A DNA stretch of 64,000 bases from Acidobacteria bacterium UBA2999 (GTDB taxonomy: Bacteria; Acidobacteriota; Vicinamibacteria; Vicinamibacterales; UBA2999), in the NCBI GenBank assembly GCA_002346475.1, contig DDZV01000015.1:92825-156824 (forward strand). The letters run 5' to 3'. Below are positions 45,957 through 54,056 of this stretch, piece by piece. A model generated the notes under the pieces. That model ran no database searches. It had not been told where the DNA came from and was given only the letters and a program-made list of their open reading frames with translations. The translations under genes were made by a program, and so were the position numbers. How positions within the stretch are numbered: the stretch's first letter is position 1; every line of letters begins with the position of its first letter.

Positions 45957-45972
45957 CTCCTAATAACAGGAG
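45957..45972 (+). promoter_or_regulatory. Hairpin that can mask a Shine-Dalgarno
   Basis: CTCCT (45957-45961) can pair with the AGGAG ribosome site (45968-45972) of the small lipoprotein gene at 45978. Five pairs around AATAAC. It could reduce translation; it is short enough to be chance. Confidence 0.3.
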
Positions 45973-45977
45973 TCCCT

Positions 45978-46199
45978 ATGGCTAAACGAAGAGTTGTCGT
46001 TGTGCTCTCAGGGCTAATCATGATGGGCGCTGGTTTTGGATGTACCCCAGTACAAGAAACGGCCACACCCCCGGTCGTGCTGCAATCAGGTGTCTATGAA
46101 GATACATTGGTTAAAACATCAGGCGGGTGGCGCTTTAAGAAACGAATTTTCAAACCGAGTAACACGTACAAACCTGGAATGCCCGTGGGGCTTCCCTAG
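45978..46199 (+). CDS. Small lipoprotein with a SnoaL-like C-terminal strand
   Basis: 73 residues. A lipobox is visible (GAGFGC, Cys 22). The rest contains GVYEDTLVKTSGGWRFKKRIFKP, the closing strand-pair of SnoaL/NTF2-like domains, without the rest of that domain. It could be a remnant of a larger NTF2-like lipoprotein or a short protein that has kept only this hairpin. The Shine-Dalgarno AGGAG is good. Confidence 0.65.
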   Translation: MAKRRVVVVLSGLIMMGAGFGCTPVQETATPPVVLQSGVYEDTLVKTSGGWRFKKRIFKPSNTYKPGMPVGLP

Positions 46200-46261
46200 C
46201 CTAGCCGTTTGATGTACCTCTGGTGACGATAGCCGAAGTTGCCTGAAACACCGTCTCTCTT

Positions 46262-46696
46262 ATGAGTCTCATATCGAAACTCGACCAACTCGTTGTTTAT
46301 TTTAATCGTCGTGTGCTAAATGTGCCAGACGACCTGCTCAATAGAAACACTCAGTTTCTGCTGAATGGAGTAGCGTATGAAACTATGCTTGGCCGAAACC
46401 CAACAGATCCCCTCGTCCGAATGATTACCCGTGGTGCAGCTGGATATCGATTTGCAGCAACCGCAGTACTCCACGCCCTAGAATCAGCGCGCCTGCTGTG
46501 CGGCGACTTTAACGTGTCGGCACAACGCGCTTCAGGAACTCTCGTGCTCAGCGGTGTTTTACGTGGCACAGGTAACAATTTTAAAGAAGTGGTTACAGTT
46601 GATCTCACACTCACCGATAATGACATCGTCAGTGTGGCTAGCGTGCACCTCTCTGAAGAAGGGCTTGCACAACTTCGCGTGGCACGGTCTGCTTGA
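46262..46696 (+). CDS. Small protein of unknown function
   Basis: 144 residues, no signal peptide and no membrane helix. The N-terminal half is helical (LDQLVVYFNRRVLNVPDDLLNR), the C-terminal half strand-rich (RASGTLVLSGVLRGTGNNFKEVVTVDLTLTDNDIVSVASVHL). I recognise no family; an NTF2-like fold is possible. Confidence 0.65.
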   Translation: MSLISKLDQLVVYFNRRVLNVPDDLLNRNTQFLLNGVAYETMLGRNPTDPLVRMITRGAAGYRFAATAVLHALESARLLCGDFNVSAQRASGTLVLSGVLRGTGNNFKEVVTVDLTLTDNDIVSVASVHLSEEGLAQLRVARSA

Positions 46697-46704
46697 TTTA
46701 TTTA

Positions 46705-47148
46705 TTACTTAAACAAGTCATCAAACGCCTTCCGAGAGTCATTGGTGCGCGGGGTCGTGGTTTCACGTTCCACCGTTGTTCGCGACGAGAACAATTCACA
46801 GGTGTTACGTTTATTCTTGGGTGACACACGCGTTTTAATCGGCTGCATGCATTCAAACCGGCTGCCAGAATCAAACGAAGTGCACTGGGCGCACGTGTAT
46901 AAATCTGTTCCGCAATACGTGCACTGACTAGCAAGTCCAATCTCGCTGTTAATTATCTTGCCACACTCTGCACAGCGCACGACCTCACGAAATGCAGGCA
47001 TGTTCAGGTCCCGAGGGCGCTCTTGTGAAATACGACGTGCGCCTGCTGGCGCACCAGGTTCGCGGGTAGGCTTGGGCCGGGAGGTTTTTGGATGCTGGTC
47101 TCGACCAGCATCCTGATACCCACGTTGCCGATATTTTTGATCGCTCAC
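46705..47148 (-). CDS. Zinc-ribbon protein
   Basis: 147 residues from GTG 47148, which overlaps the upstream stop (GTGA). A basic, Pro/Arg-rich N-terminal tail (about 1-50) leads to VVRCAECGKII, CTYCGTDLYTCAQC and FEC: at least six Cys in CxxC pairs, a zinc-ribbon or rubredoxin-like knuckle. The C-terminus KAFDDLFK is acidic-hydrophobic. Function unknown; may bind nucleic acid or protein. Confidence 0.75.
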   Translation of the reverse strand: MSDQKYRQRGYQDAGRDQHPKTSRPKPTREPGAPAGARRISQERPRDLNMPAFREVVRCAECGKIINSEIGLASQCTYCGTDLYTCAQCTSFDSGSRFECMQPIKTRVSPKNKRNTCELFSSRTTVERETTTPRTNDSRKAFDDLFK

Positions 47149-47627
47149 TCGGCAACCACGCATTCACCGTAGTACTGTTCAGGCTTCGAGGTAAACCCAG
47201 GAAGAGAAATCTCTGTAAACTCATGCCTCGTATGTACCGCTAGGAATTTTTCAGGGTTGCTCTCCTTAGCAAAGATTGTAGTTACGTACAATGGTCCTTC
47301 TCTGGAGACCTGCATAAAATGCAGTGACGTAGCTGAAAGACGCGTGATGATGTGAGGTGGCCCAAATCCACCAACGGTATTGGCACTGCCTTCTTCAGCT
47401 TCGACATCCTGAAAGCCAAGAGACAATGAGGCTGCCTTTAATTCAGGCGTTGTCTCACCATCCTTCCACTCACCAATAGCCATCAGGGTAAACTCACACT
47501 CCCAGGTCGTCGTAGAAGCGAGCGTGTCTGCTAATATTTGCTGTTTGTTCTGAGCCCGTGGTATTGCTATGCTTACTAGCATCAACGCAACCAAAACAAA
47601 CCCTCTATAAAATATCTTTTTTAGCAT
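47145..47627 (-). CDS. Exported protein of unknown function
   Basis: 160 residues from ATG 47627 (GGAG upstream). Signal peptide YRGFVLVALMLVSIAIPRAQ. The mature part is beta-rich (TTWECEFTLMAIGEW ... PLYVTTIFAKESNPEKFLAVHTRHEFTEI) and has two Cys. No known family. Divergent from the FMN-binding protein by 75 bp and coupled to the zinc-ribbon gene. Confidence 0.7.
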   Translation of the reverse strand: MLKKIFYRGFVLVALMLVSIAIPRAQNKQQILADTLASTTTWECEFTLMAIGEWKDGETTPELKAASLSLGFQDVEAEEGSANTVGGFGPPHIITRLSATSLHFMQVSREGPLYVTTIFAKESNPEKFLAVHTRHEFTEISLPGFTSKPEQYYGECVVAE

Positions 47628-47702
47628 GTTTAACTCCGGGGTATAGCTGAGTACTCTAACTTGACCGCGTTTTTGATGCCACGTCATAATGATTCACAAC
47701 GT

Positions 47703-48224
47703 ATGAGAATCTCTCATATCGCGTTGCTTCTTGTGCTCAGCAGCATGATTGGTGACGGACAGACAACAGCTAACCCGGAGCTTCAAGTAAATCTCCAGCG
47801 ACTCTTTCCCACTGCAACAGCGTTTTCCTCAAAAACTGGTGACCCTCCGCACTTTAAGGCTTTTGGTCCAGGAACAGATGGGGCTGAAAGTCTCCTTGGG
47901 TTTGTGTTTTGGACAACAGAATTGGAACCGCTTGAACGGGGCTATGATGGCCCTATTAAAGTACTCGTTGGGATGGATACTCGCGGGAGGGTAACGAATA
48001 TTGTCGTCGTGGAACATTATGAACCCTATGGGGACTTCTCAATTGATCTACCGGCATTCCCGAAACAGTTTGAGGACAAGACCATTCGCGATCGTTTTAA
48101 GGTCGGAATGGATATTGATGCTATCGCGCGCGCCACAATCACTGTGACCAGCACGGCGCGTGCGGTGCGAAATAGTGCGCGCCAGATTGCCCGGGCAAAC
48201 CTGACACCTGAGGACGTGAAATGA
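47703..48224 (+). CDS. FMN-binding-domain protein (NosR N-terminal-like)
   Basis: 173 residues from ATG 47703, with signal peptide MRISHIALLLVLSSMIGDGQ. One FMN_bind domain: LLGFVFWTTELEP, GYDGPIKVLVGMDTRGRVTNIVVVEHYEP, then ARATITVTSTARAVRNS, where the Thr of the ATxT-like motif would carry covalent FMN. It overlaps the polyferredoxin gene by 4 bp. The two together equal the parts of NosR/NirI, which pass electrons across the membrane. Confidence 0.85.
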   Translation: MRISHIALLLVLSSMIGDGQTTANPELQVNLQRLFPTATAFSSKTGDPPHFKAFGPGTDGAESLLGFVFWTTELEPLERGYDGPIKVLVGMDTRGRVTNIVVVEHYEPYGDFSIDLPAFPKQFEDKTIRDRFKVGMDIDAIARATITVTSTARAVRNSARQIARANLTPEDVK

Positions 48225-49240
48225 TCCGGCCCGTCTGGTTGGGGCTTTTGATCCTGCTCGCTATTCTTTGGACACCGAGTGTGGCAATGACACAGCCGAG
48301 TGTCACACCCAGTGCTAACAGCTCACAACCTGCAGTGCCTGTGCAAGACGATGATCCCTGGGCATTCCTTGAAGAGGACGAAGCAGAAAACCCAGGTTGG
48401 GGAGAACTTATCCGTAGTCAAGCAGTTGATCTTGGCTTCTTATCTGCTTTCACTGTCTTGTTGTTTATTAGCTTTTTTCGAAGAAGCACCAGGCTTCGGT
48501 ATATGACGCTGTTGTTTGCAGTGGTCTATCTTGGTTTCTTTAAGAGCCAACTCATCTCCATTGTGAATATCTATTCGTTCATGACGTTGAATCTCCCTGT
48601 CTTTAAATATAATTTAAGTTGGTACTTCTTCATTGTCCTTTCGCTTGCATCTACGGTGTTGTGGGGACGTTTGTACTGCGGTCGGATTTGTGCGTACGGC
48701 GCGTTGACTCAACTCCTCGATCTGGTTGTACCAGTCCGTTGGAGAATTGAGATCCCTGAAAAAATTGAACAGCGAGCAGCGCTCATCAAATACGTGTTAC
48801 TAGGTGGCACGCTCCTGTACTTCATAGTTACGCACGACATTTCTATTTATCGCTATGTCGAACCGTTTTGGATGTTCACATTCCAGGCTTCGACAGCGCT
48901 CTGGATTGGACTTGGGTTACTACTGGTCGCTACTGTCTTTGTGCGTAATTTGTATTGTCGGTTTCTTTGCCCCGTCGGTGCTTTTCTGGGTCTGCTCTCA
49001 AATCTCACAGTGTTTCGTATTAAACGGTGGTCCGAATGCAACACCTGTAAAATCTGCGAAAAAACTTGTGAATGGGGTGCTATACGCGGACCAAAGATTG
49101 TGGTCACAGAATGCGTCAGATGTGATGACTGCGAGCGTTTGTACATGGACCGGCAAAAGTGCCCGCACTGGATCATCATTCAGCGCAAAGAAGATATTCT
49201 TGCCCGTCAGGGAACGGTTGCCTCTTCGGCTCAAGCCTAG
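48221..49240 (+). CDS. Membrane polyferredoxin (NosR C-terminal/NapH-like)
   Basis: 339 residues with an N-terminal signal or anchor and five to six helices. Conserved periplasm-side Cys pairs LYCGRICAYGAL and LYCRFLCPVGAF are typical of NosR/RdxA-type proteins. Two 4Fe-4S clusters follow: CNTCKICEKTCEWGAI and CVRCDDCERLYMDRQKCP. It would accept electrons from or to the quinone pool together with the FMN protein. No nosZ or nap genes are in the window, so the terminal partner is unknown. Confidence 0.88.
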   Translation: MIRPVWLGLLILLAILWTPSVAMTQPSVTPSANSSQPAVPVQDDDPWAFLEEDEAENPGWGELIRSQAVDLGFLSAFTVLLFISFFRRSTRLRYMTLLFAVVYLGFFKSQLISIVNIYSFMTLNLPVFKYNLSWYFFIVLSLASTVLWGRLYCGRICAYGALTQLLDLVVPVRWRIEIPEKIEQRAALIKYVLLGGTLLYFIVTHDISIYRYVEPFWMFTFQASTALWIGLGLLLVATVFVRNLYCRFLCPVGAFLGLLSNLTVFRIKRWSECNTCKICEKTCEWGAIRGPKIVVTECVRCDDCERLYMDRQKCPHWIIIQRKEDILARQGTVASSAQA

Positions 49241-49297
49241 CAGTTCGAGGTTACCGCTCTATAATCTGAAACCTAGTGCGAGACAAAAACGGAGATT

Positions 49298-49371
49298 TGG
49301 CTGGGAGGCAGGGATTTGAACCCCGATAGCGTGCTCCAGAGGCACGTGTCCTACCATTGAACGACCTCCCA
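49298..49371 (-). tRNA. tRNA-Gln (anticodon CUG)
   Basis: Folds as a full cloverleaf. Acceptor TGGGAGG/CCTCCCA, anticodon stem CGTGC/GCACG with loop CTCTGGA (anticodon CTG at 34-36), T-arm GGGTTCAAATCCC, discriminator G and encoded CCA. It lies 128 bp downstream of gltX on the same strand. Confidence 0.96.
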
Positions 49372-49499
49372 GTGTAGGTTCTCTTAGATAGGAAATAACA
49401 ATTCTACCGGCGGCTGTACATCACAGCAACCCATTCAGATCTTTGCACCGAAGTTATTCGGTTCACATTGGTCATTTTATAGAAAGGGCACGCCCGTAA

Positions 49500-50990
49500 T
49501 TAGTGCTGCTGAATTAGGAAACTTTGGAGCGCCTTGAGCCGTTTTAGCACCCGATCGCGACCGAGCATTTCAAGTACTTCAAAAAGGCCTGGGCTGACAG
49601 CTCGTCCCGTCATAGCCACGCGCGTCGCATGAATCAGTGTGCCTACTTTGATTCCTTGCTGAGTCGCGGTGTCCCGCACTGTCGTCTCGATATGTAACTC
49701 GTCAAATGGCATTGTTGCCGCAAGTGCACTAGCAAGTGCTGCAATATAACCATCGAGCCCGTCGGCTTTGAGATGTTTCTTGACCGCTACGGGTTCGTAC
49801 TGGACTTGATCTAGGAAGAACGGTTGCGCCTGATCAATAAAATCAGCTAACCGTTTCACGCGCGGTTGTAACAACACTAATAGTCGTTTTAACCAGGCAC
49901 ACTGATCCGCAGTAGGTGCTACTGGCCAGGCTACGGCTTCCTGTAATAAAGGTTCAACGTGTCGTAGTAGCGCCTCTGAAGAAAGCTTTGAAATGTACTG
50001 ACCGTTCATCCAATCTAGTTTGTCTGGATTGAACACAGCATTACCACCACTGATGTTTTTGAGATCAAAACTAGCAATCAGATCCTCTCGGGACATCAAC
50101 TCACGATCGTCGCCTGGTGACCAACCGAGCAACGCAAGAAAATTGATGAAGGCCTCTGGGAGGTACCCTTGTTGTTTATATTCAAGAACTGCTGTTGCGC
50201 CGTGGCGTTTGCTCAGTCGCTTTTTGTCCGATCCAAGAATCAACGGTACATGAGCAAATACCGGCACCTGGTATTTCAGTGCTTCAAACAATAGGAGGTG
50301 CTTGGGTGCATTCGAAATATGGTCGTCACCCCGAATTACATGTGTGATACACATATCAATATCGTCTACCACGACTGAGAGGTGATATGTCGGATGATGA
50401 TCTGAACGCAGGAGAATAAAATCGTCGAGCTGTTCGTTCTTCACTTCGATTGTGCCACGAACGGCATCATGTAAAGTTGTCTGGCCCTCTGGAACAGCAA
50501 ACCGGATCACACGTGAAGTGCCCGCGGCTTCGCGTTCTGCGACCTGTGCTGGAGATAAGGTTTTACAAGTTCCGTCGTATTTCCAGGTTGTCCCGTTAGC
50601 CTCGGCGACCTCCCGCTCATTCCGTAAACGCTCCACAGAACAATAGCAATAGTACGCCAGCCCCTCTTTCACAAGCTGTTCTGCTACTGCTTGATACCGA
50701 TCGATGCGACCTGATTGAAAATACGGGGCATGCGGACCATCGATCTCTGGACCTTCGTCCCAGTTCAGTCCGAGCCAGCGTAAGGCGTCGAGAATTCCCG
50801 TCGCCATCTCTGGTGAGGAACGTGCTGTGTCTGTGTCTTCAATCCGAAGAACAAACACGCCACCACAGTGTCTCGCGTATAACCAATTGAATAATGCTGT
50901 GCGAGCCCCTCCGATATGCAGATGCCCTGTAGGCGAAGGCGCGAAACGAATGCGTGGAGTCACCTGTTGATTATTCCACGGGCGTGTCAT
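49500..50990 (-). CDS. gltX: Glutamyl-tRNA synthetase
   Basis: 496 residues from ATG 50990. Class I synthetase: RFAPSPTGHLHIGGARTALFNWLYAR (HIGH region) at the N-terminus, KRLSKRHGATAV (KMSKS) about residue 250, and a C-terminal anticodon-binding helical domain. Charges tRNA-Glu; in organisms without GlnRS it also charges tRNA-Gln. The adjacent tRNA-Gln hints at this but does not prove it. Overlaps the end of arsC. Confidence 0.97.
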   Translation of the reverse strand: MTRPWNNQQVTPRIRFAPSPTGHLHIGGARTALFNWLYARHCGGVFVLRIEDTDTARSSPEMATGILDALRWLGLNWDEGPEIDGPHAPYFQSGRIDRYQAVAEQLVKEGLAYYCYCSVERLRNEREVAEANGTTWKYDGTCKTLSPAQVAEREAAGTSRVIRFAVPEGQTTLHDAVRGTIEVKNEQLDDFILLRSDHHPTYHLSVVVDDIDMCITHVIRGDDHISNAPKHLLLFEALKYQVPVFAHVPLILGSDKKRLSKRHGATAVLEYKQQGYLPEAFINFLALLGWSPGDDRELMSREDLIASFDLKNISGGNAVFNPDKLDWMNGQYISKLSSEALLRHVEPLLQEAVAWPVAPTADQCAWLKRLLVLLQPRVKRLADFIDQAQPFFLDQVQYEPVAVKKHLKADGLDGYIAALASALAATMPFDELHIETTVRDTATQQGIKVGTLIHATRVAMTGRAVSPGLFEVLEMLGRDRVLKRLKALQSFLIQQH

Positions 50991-51423
50991 CAATAGGTCT
51001 AGCTAAAAACGAGACCTGGTCAATACTGCCTGAACGTAACTGATCGAGCCGTTTAATAATTTCATCACGGGTCTTCCGGAAAGACGTTCGTCCATCATCG
51101 TCAATCCCATGTGCTGTCGGATCTGGCAATGGCCAATGTAGATGAGGAATCTGCTGTAAAACCACCGGGCACACCTCTTCTGCACACAGGGTAATTACAA
51201 GATCAATGTCGACCGGGTCGATAGTCGCAACACTTTTTGAGGTTTGATTTGTAATATCAATTCCTATCTCAGCCATCACATCAATGGCTAATGGATTGAC
51301 GTGGGTTGGGGTCGATCCGGCACTTGTAATATGTACCGAAGCGTCGAAAACACGTCGCGCCAGCCCCTCGGCCATCTGACTCCTAGAAGAATTAGCCACA
51401 CACAGAAATAAGATTCCTGGCAT
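50971..51423 (-). CDS. arsC: Arsenate reductase, LMW-phosphatase type
   Basis: 150 residues from ATG 51423. P-loop CVANSSRSQMAEG (Cys8, Arg14) plus the resolving Cys80/Cys85 in LCAEEVCP, the triple-Cys arrangement of thioredoxin-coupled ArsC. WPLPDPT is the phosphatase-type general-acid Asp loop. It reduces arsenate to arsenite; no arsB, acr3 or arsR is adjacent. Immediately upstream of gltX. Confidence 0.88.
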   Translation of the reverse strand: MPGILFLCVANSSRSQMAEGLARRVFDASVHITSAGSTPTHVNPLAIDVMAEIGIDITNQTSKSVATIDPVDIDLVITLCAEEVCPVVLQQIPHLHWPLPDPTAHGIDDDGRTSFRKTRDEIIKRLDQLRSGSIDQVSFLARPIDDTPVE

Positions 51424-51502
51424 CTTATAAGTGTAAAGCAATCCTCACCTGCAAAGCACTTGGTGCGCAGGATACAATGCGAGTAGCAACAGTTTTACGA
51501 TT

Positions 51503-51596
51503 GGTGAGGTGGCCGAGTGGCCGAAGGCGGCGGTTTGCTAAACCGTTGAGGGGGCTTTAACCTCCTCCCAGGGTTCGAATCCCTGCCTCACCGCCA
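51503..51596 (+). tRNA. tRNA-Ser (anticodon GCU)
   Basis: 94 bases including encoded CCA. Acceptor GGTGAGG/CCTCACC, anticodon loop TTGCTAA (anticodon GCT), a long variable arm (TTGAGGGGGCTTTAACCTCCTCCC region), and T-loop GGGTTCGAATCCC. Class II tRNA reading AGC/AGU. Confidence 0.97.
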
Positions 51597-51621
51597 TTTA
51601 CTTCAGCAAGAGGGTAACTAT

Positions 51622-52203
51622 CTATTCATCTGGGTGTGCAAGCAACTCACCCTGTGCATCTCTGAGTGGACGGAGCCCCGTGACGCGGGCGCGAGTTTGT
51701 TGAGCTTCACTGTAAAAACCCGCAGTGGTTAAACGAATTGTCACGTAGCCCGATCCCAAGTTTTCCCAGTACCAACCGTGAATACCAGAGAATGGTGCCA
51801 TATAAGAACCGTGCGCCTGCTCCACTTCCTTAGTATCAAAGCTTTCAGCATAGCCTGTAGGGGCCCCATCGGGGGCACTGTGGAAATTGAAACTTACCGG
51901 CCCGGTGGCTTCCCACGAAAAGAGCATGCTGGCACCTTCAACCATTCGATAAGTTGACTCAGCCCACTCTGTCGGTGCTAATTCAAACTCAAGAACATCA
52001 GTTTTATATTGTGTGTCTTCTGGGATAATAGGTTGAATACGAGCTAATCCCATTAACCCAAAAACATTCCCAGTACCAATCGGGTCGATTCCATATTCAG
52101 CAGGCAAGACGACTCCGATCACAATGACAATAGCAACTAGGAATGATCCAGCTGTTACCAAAGCTAGTCGACGTCCCGAAGGTTTATCGCTGGATTGAAT
52201 CAT
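51622..52203 (-). CDS. Membrane-anchored exported protein next to HupE-like permease
   Basis: 193 residues. One N-terminal helix (RRLALVTAGSFLVAIVIVIGVVLP) and a beta-rich exported domain with W/Y-rich strands (FSWEATGPVSFNFHSAPDGAP ... FSGIHGWYWENLGSGYVTIRLTTAGFY). Proteins of this shape occur beside HupE/UreJ-type permeases. It starts 18 bp after the permease gene. Function unknown, perhaps an accessory binding protein. Confidence 0.75.
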   Translation of the reverse strand: MIQSSDKPSGRRLALVTAGSFLVAIVIVIGVVLPAEYGIDPIGTGNVFGLMGLARIQPIIPEDTQYKTDVLEFELAPTEWAESTYRMVEGASMLFSWEATGPVSFNFHSAPDGAPTGYAESFDTKEVEQAHGSYMAPFSGIHGWYWENLGSGYVTIRLTTAGFYSEAQQTRARVTGLRPLRDAQGELLAHPDE

Positions 52204-52220
52204 GCTACGCCGACCTCAGT

Positions 52221-52919
52221 TCAAGAGTAGAAAACATATCCAAGTATTTGGTTGCCAGCGAGAACAAACCCGGCAGTCATCAAGGCCACATTCGTTGCGA
52301 ACGCATATTGTTTAAAACTGTCATGGTGGCGCCAATAGGTGAATCCAATCAAGACGATGGTTAGAGCGAGGAGTTGGCCGATTTCCACGCCCAGATTGAA
52401 ACTCAACATGTTGGTAATAAGTCCCGTCTGGGAAAGCGTAAACTCTTGCACCTTAGTTGCTAGCCCAAAACCATGAAACAGACCAAACACCAGGACTGCT
52501 GTTCTTGGATTTGGCCTAGATTGAAAGATACGTTCAAACCCACCAAGATTGTCAAAGGCTTTGTACACAACTGACAGGCCAATAATGGTATCCATAACAT
52601 AGGCATTGGTTCCGATGTTTCCTAAGACGCCAAATAAGAGTGTGGCACTATGTCCCAGCGTGAAGAGGCTAACGTAGAGAACAACATCTTTGATCTTGTA
52701 GAGAAAGAAAATGACACCCACCAAAAAAAGCAAGTGATCATAGCCAGTGACCATATGCTTGGCACCTAAATACATGAATGGAAAGAAGGCAACCCCGTCT
52801 ACGGCTTGTACAAATGCCGCATTTTGCTCATTCATAGGATGAGCGTGAAGGGGTATGAGCAGCCCTCCAAGTAATAGTGTTAACCCGATACTAAACGATA
52901 TAAATCTATGAGCACTCAT
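52221..52919 (-). CDS. HupE/UreJ-like metal permease
   Basis: 232 residues from ATG 52919, with signal segment (LLLGGLLIPLHAHP). Six or so helices. The HupE/UreJ core motifs are GAKHMVTGYDHLLFLVGVIFF (HxxxGxDH), FTLGHSATLLFGV and VFGLFHGFGLA, with the histidines implicated in Ni/Co passage. Substrate is nickel, cobalt or another divalent metal by family. Clustered with a His-rich TonB receptor. Confidence 0.9.
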   Translation of the reverse strand: MSAHRFISFSIGLTLLLGGLLIPLHAHPMNEQNAAFVQAVDGVAFFPFMYLGAKHMVTGYDHLLFLVGVIFFLYKIKDVVLYVSLFTLGHSATLLFGVLGNIGTNAYVMDTIIGLSVVYKAFDNLGGFERIFQSRPNPRTAVLVFGLFHGFGLATKVQEFTLSQTGLITNMLSFNLGVEIGQLLALTIVLIGFTYWRHHDSFKQYAFATNVALMTAGFVLAGNQILGYVFYS

Positions 52920-52935
52920 TTTGTAGCAGTGAAGG

Positions 52936-53505
52936 TCAACTCTGAAAGTAGTTAGAAGATTTTTGCTTGGGATCATCGGTTCCCCAATGAACTTTTTTTT
53001 CTACCTCTTTAAACTTTGGCACATGTTTTGAGCAGTGAATATATGCTTCTTGCACTGTGACGTACACCCACTGTTCGATCAATCTTGCTGATCGGAGTTC
53101 GTTGTTGTCACTTACTCCAGTTGGCACATCACTGGGGGGACGACGTTCGGCAGTTCCATTAACGTGTAGACCAACAGTACTTCCAAGAAAATCCAAAAAC
53201 AATAATCCAATCTGTGGATTTTCTAGAATGTTGCCAAGGCTTGCGAAGACTCCGTTGCCCCGAAATTCTGGGTACGCAAGGGTCTTTTCGCCGAGAATAG
53301 TTACTAGGCCTGTTTTCCCAAACCGCGGGGAACAATCACAGGACCCAGTTGCATCAGCGGTGGCAATGAACATCAATTTTTGATTTTGAATAAATTCTTG
53401 CATAGCTGGCGTTAGATGATCCTTAACCTGAGATTCGTAGAAATTCTTTGCGCGTTTACGACTTCCACGTTCCGCTTGAATTATTTGCTCGCTGAGAAGG
53501 CTCAT
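52936..53505 (-). CDS. Pyridoxamine-5'-phosphate-oxidase-like flavin protein
   Basis: 189 residues. FMN-binding split-barrel protein: FIQNQKLMFIATADATGSCDCSPRFGKTGLVTIL, EFRGNGVFASLGNILENPQIGLLFLDF and LHVNGTAERR. This branch is annotated broadly as PPOX-class or phosphohydrolase-like and is not the vitamin B6 enzyme. First gene of the minus-strand unit leading to the HupE-like permease. Confidence 0.85.
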   Translation of the reverse strand: MSLLSEQIIQAERGSRKRAKNFYESQVKDHLTPAMQEFIQNQKLMFIATADATGSCDCSPRFGKTGLVTILGEKTLAYPEFRGNGVFASLGNILENPQIGLLFLDFLGSTVGLHVNGTAERRPPSDVPTGVSDNNELRSARLIEQWVYVTVQEAYIHCSKHVPKFKEVEKKVHWGTDDPKQKSSNYFQS

Positions 53506-53649
53506 TCAGGATTCCTCTATCTAGTGCTCGTTAGTTCGTTTGGAGAGATAAGAGTCTAACGCAGCCACTAGTTCAGAGATCGTTTATTTCATAACAAAAA
53601 GAGTAGGTCTAGCATAATTCAATGGTTTCCTATAAACTCTAGCAACGTA

Positions 53650-53940
53650 ATGTTTCAAACATGCTCAACTTCTCGTTTTAACAAGTACTGCTCGCTCATC
53701 ACTTTCTTGATTGTGCTGGCTGGAGTTACGGCAACCTCCGCCATTCAGCATACCGACCACACAGTAGACCAAGATTGTGCAGTTTGTCAGTTACGCCACC
53801 AATCCGCTACACCTGCTTCAGAAGGTCCATCGTTCGTTACGAACTACATATCAAACTTGATACAGAGGGAGCAGGCTCCCGCTTTGACTGTGTTCGAGTA
53901 CCAATCTGAAGCAAGCCCCCGAGCCCCACCCACTTCATAA
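53650..53940 (+). CDS. Small exported Cys/His-motif protein
   Basis: 96 residues. Signal peptide in YCSLITFLIVLAGVTATSA. The mature N-terminus has HTDHTVDQDCAVCQLRHQS, a CxxC with clustered His that could bind a metal, then a Pro-rich tail. Resembles small metal-associated proteins found beside TonB receptors. It lies 116 bp upstream of the His-rich receptor on the same strand. Confidence 0.65.
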   Translation: MFQTCSTSRFNKYCSLITFLIVLAGVTATSAIQHTDHTVDQDCAVCQLRHQSATPASEGPSFVTNYISNLIQREQAPALTVFEYQSEASPRAPPTS

Positions 53941-54056
53941 ACTTTTCTATCTATTATTTTTTTGTTGTACAGGTACGTGCACTCGCGTCACGCGTACGCG
54001 CCTGCCTGGATATTCAAAAACCGTAAAAGTTTATATAGATCTAGTGGGTATATGTG

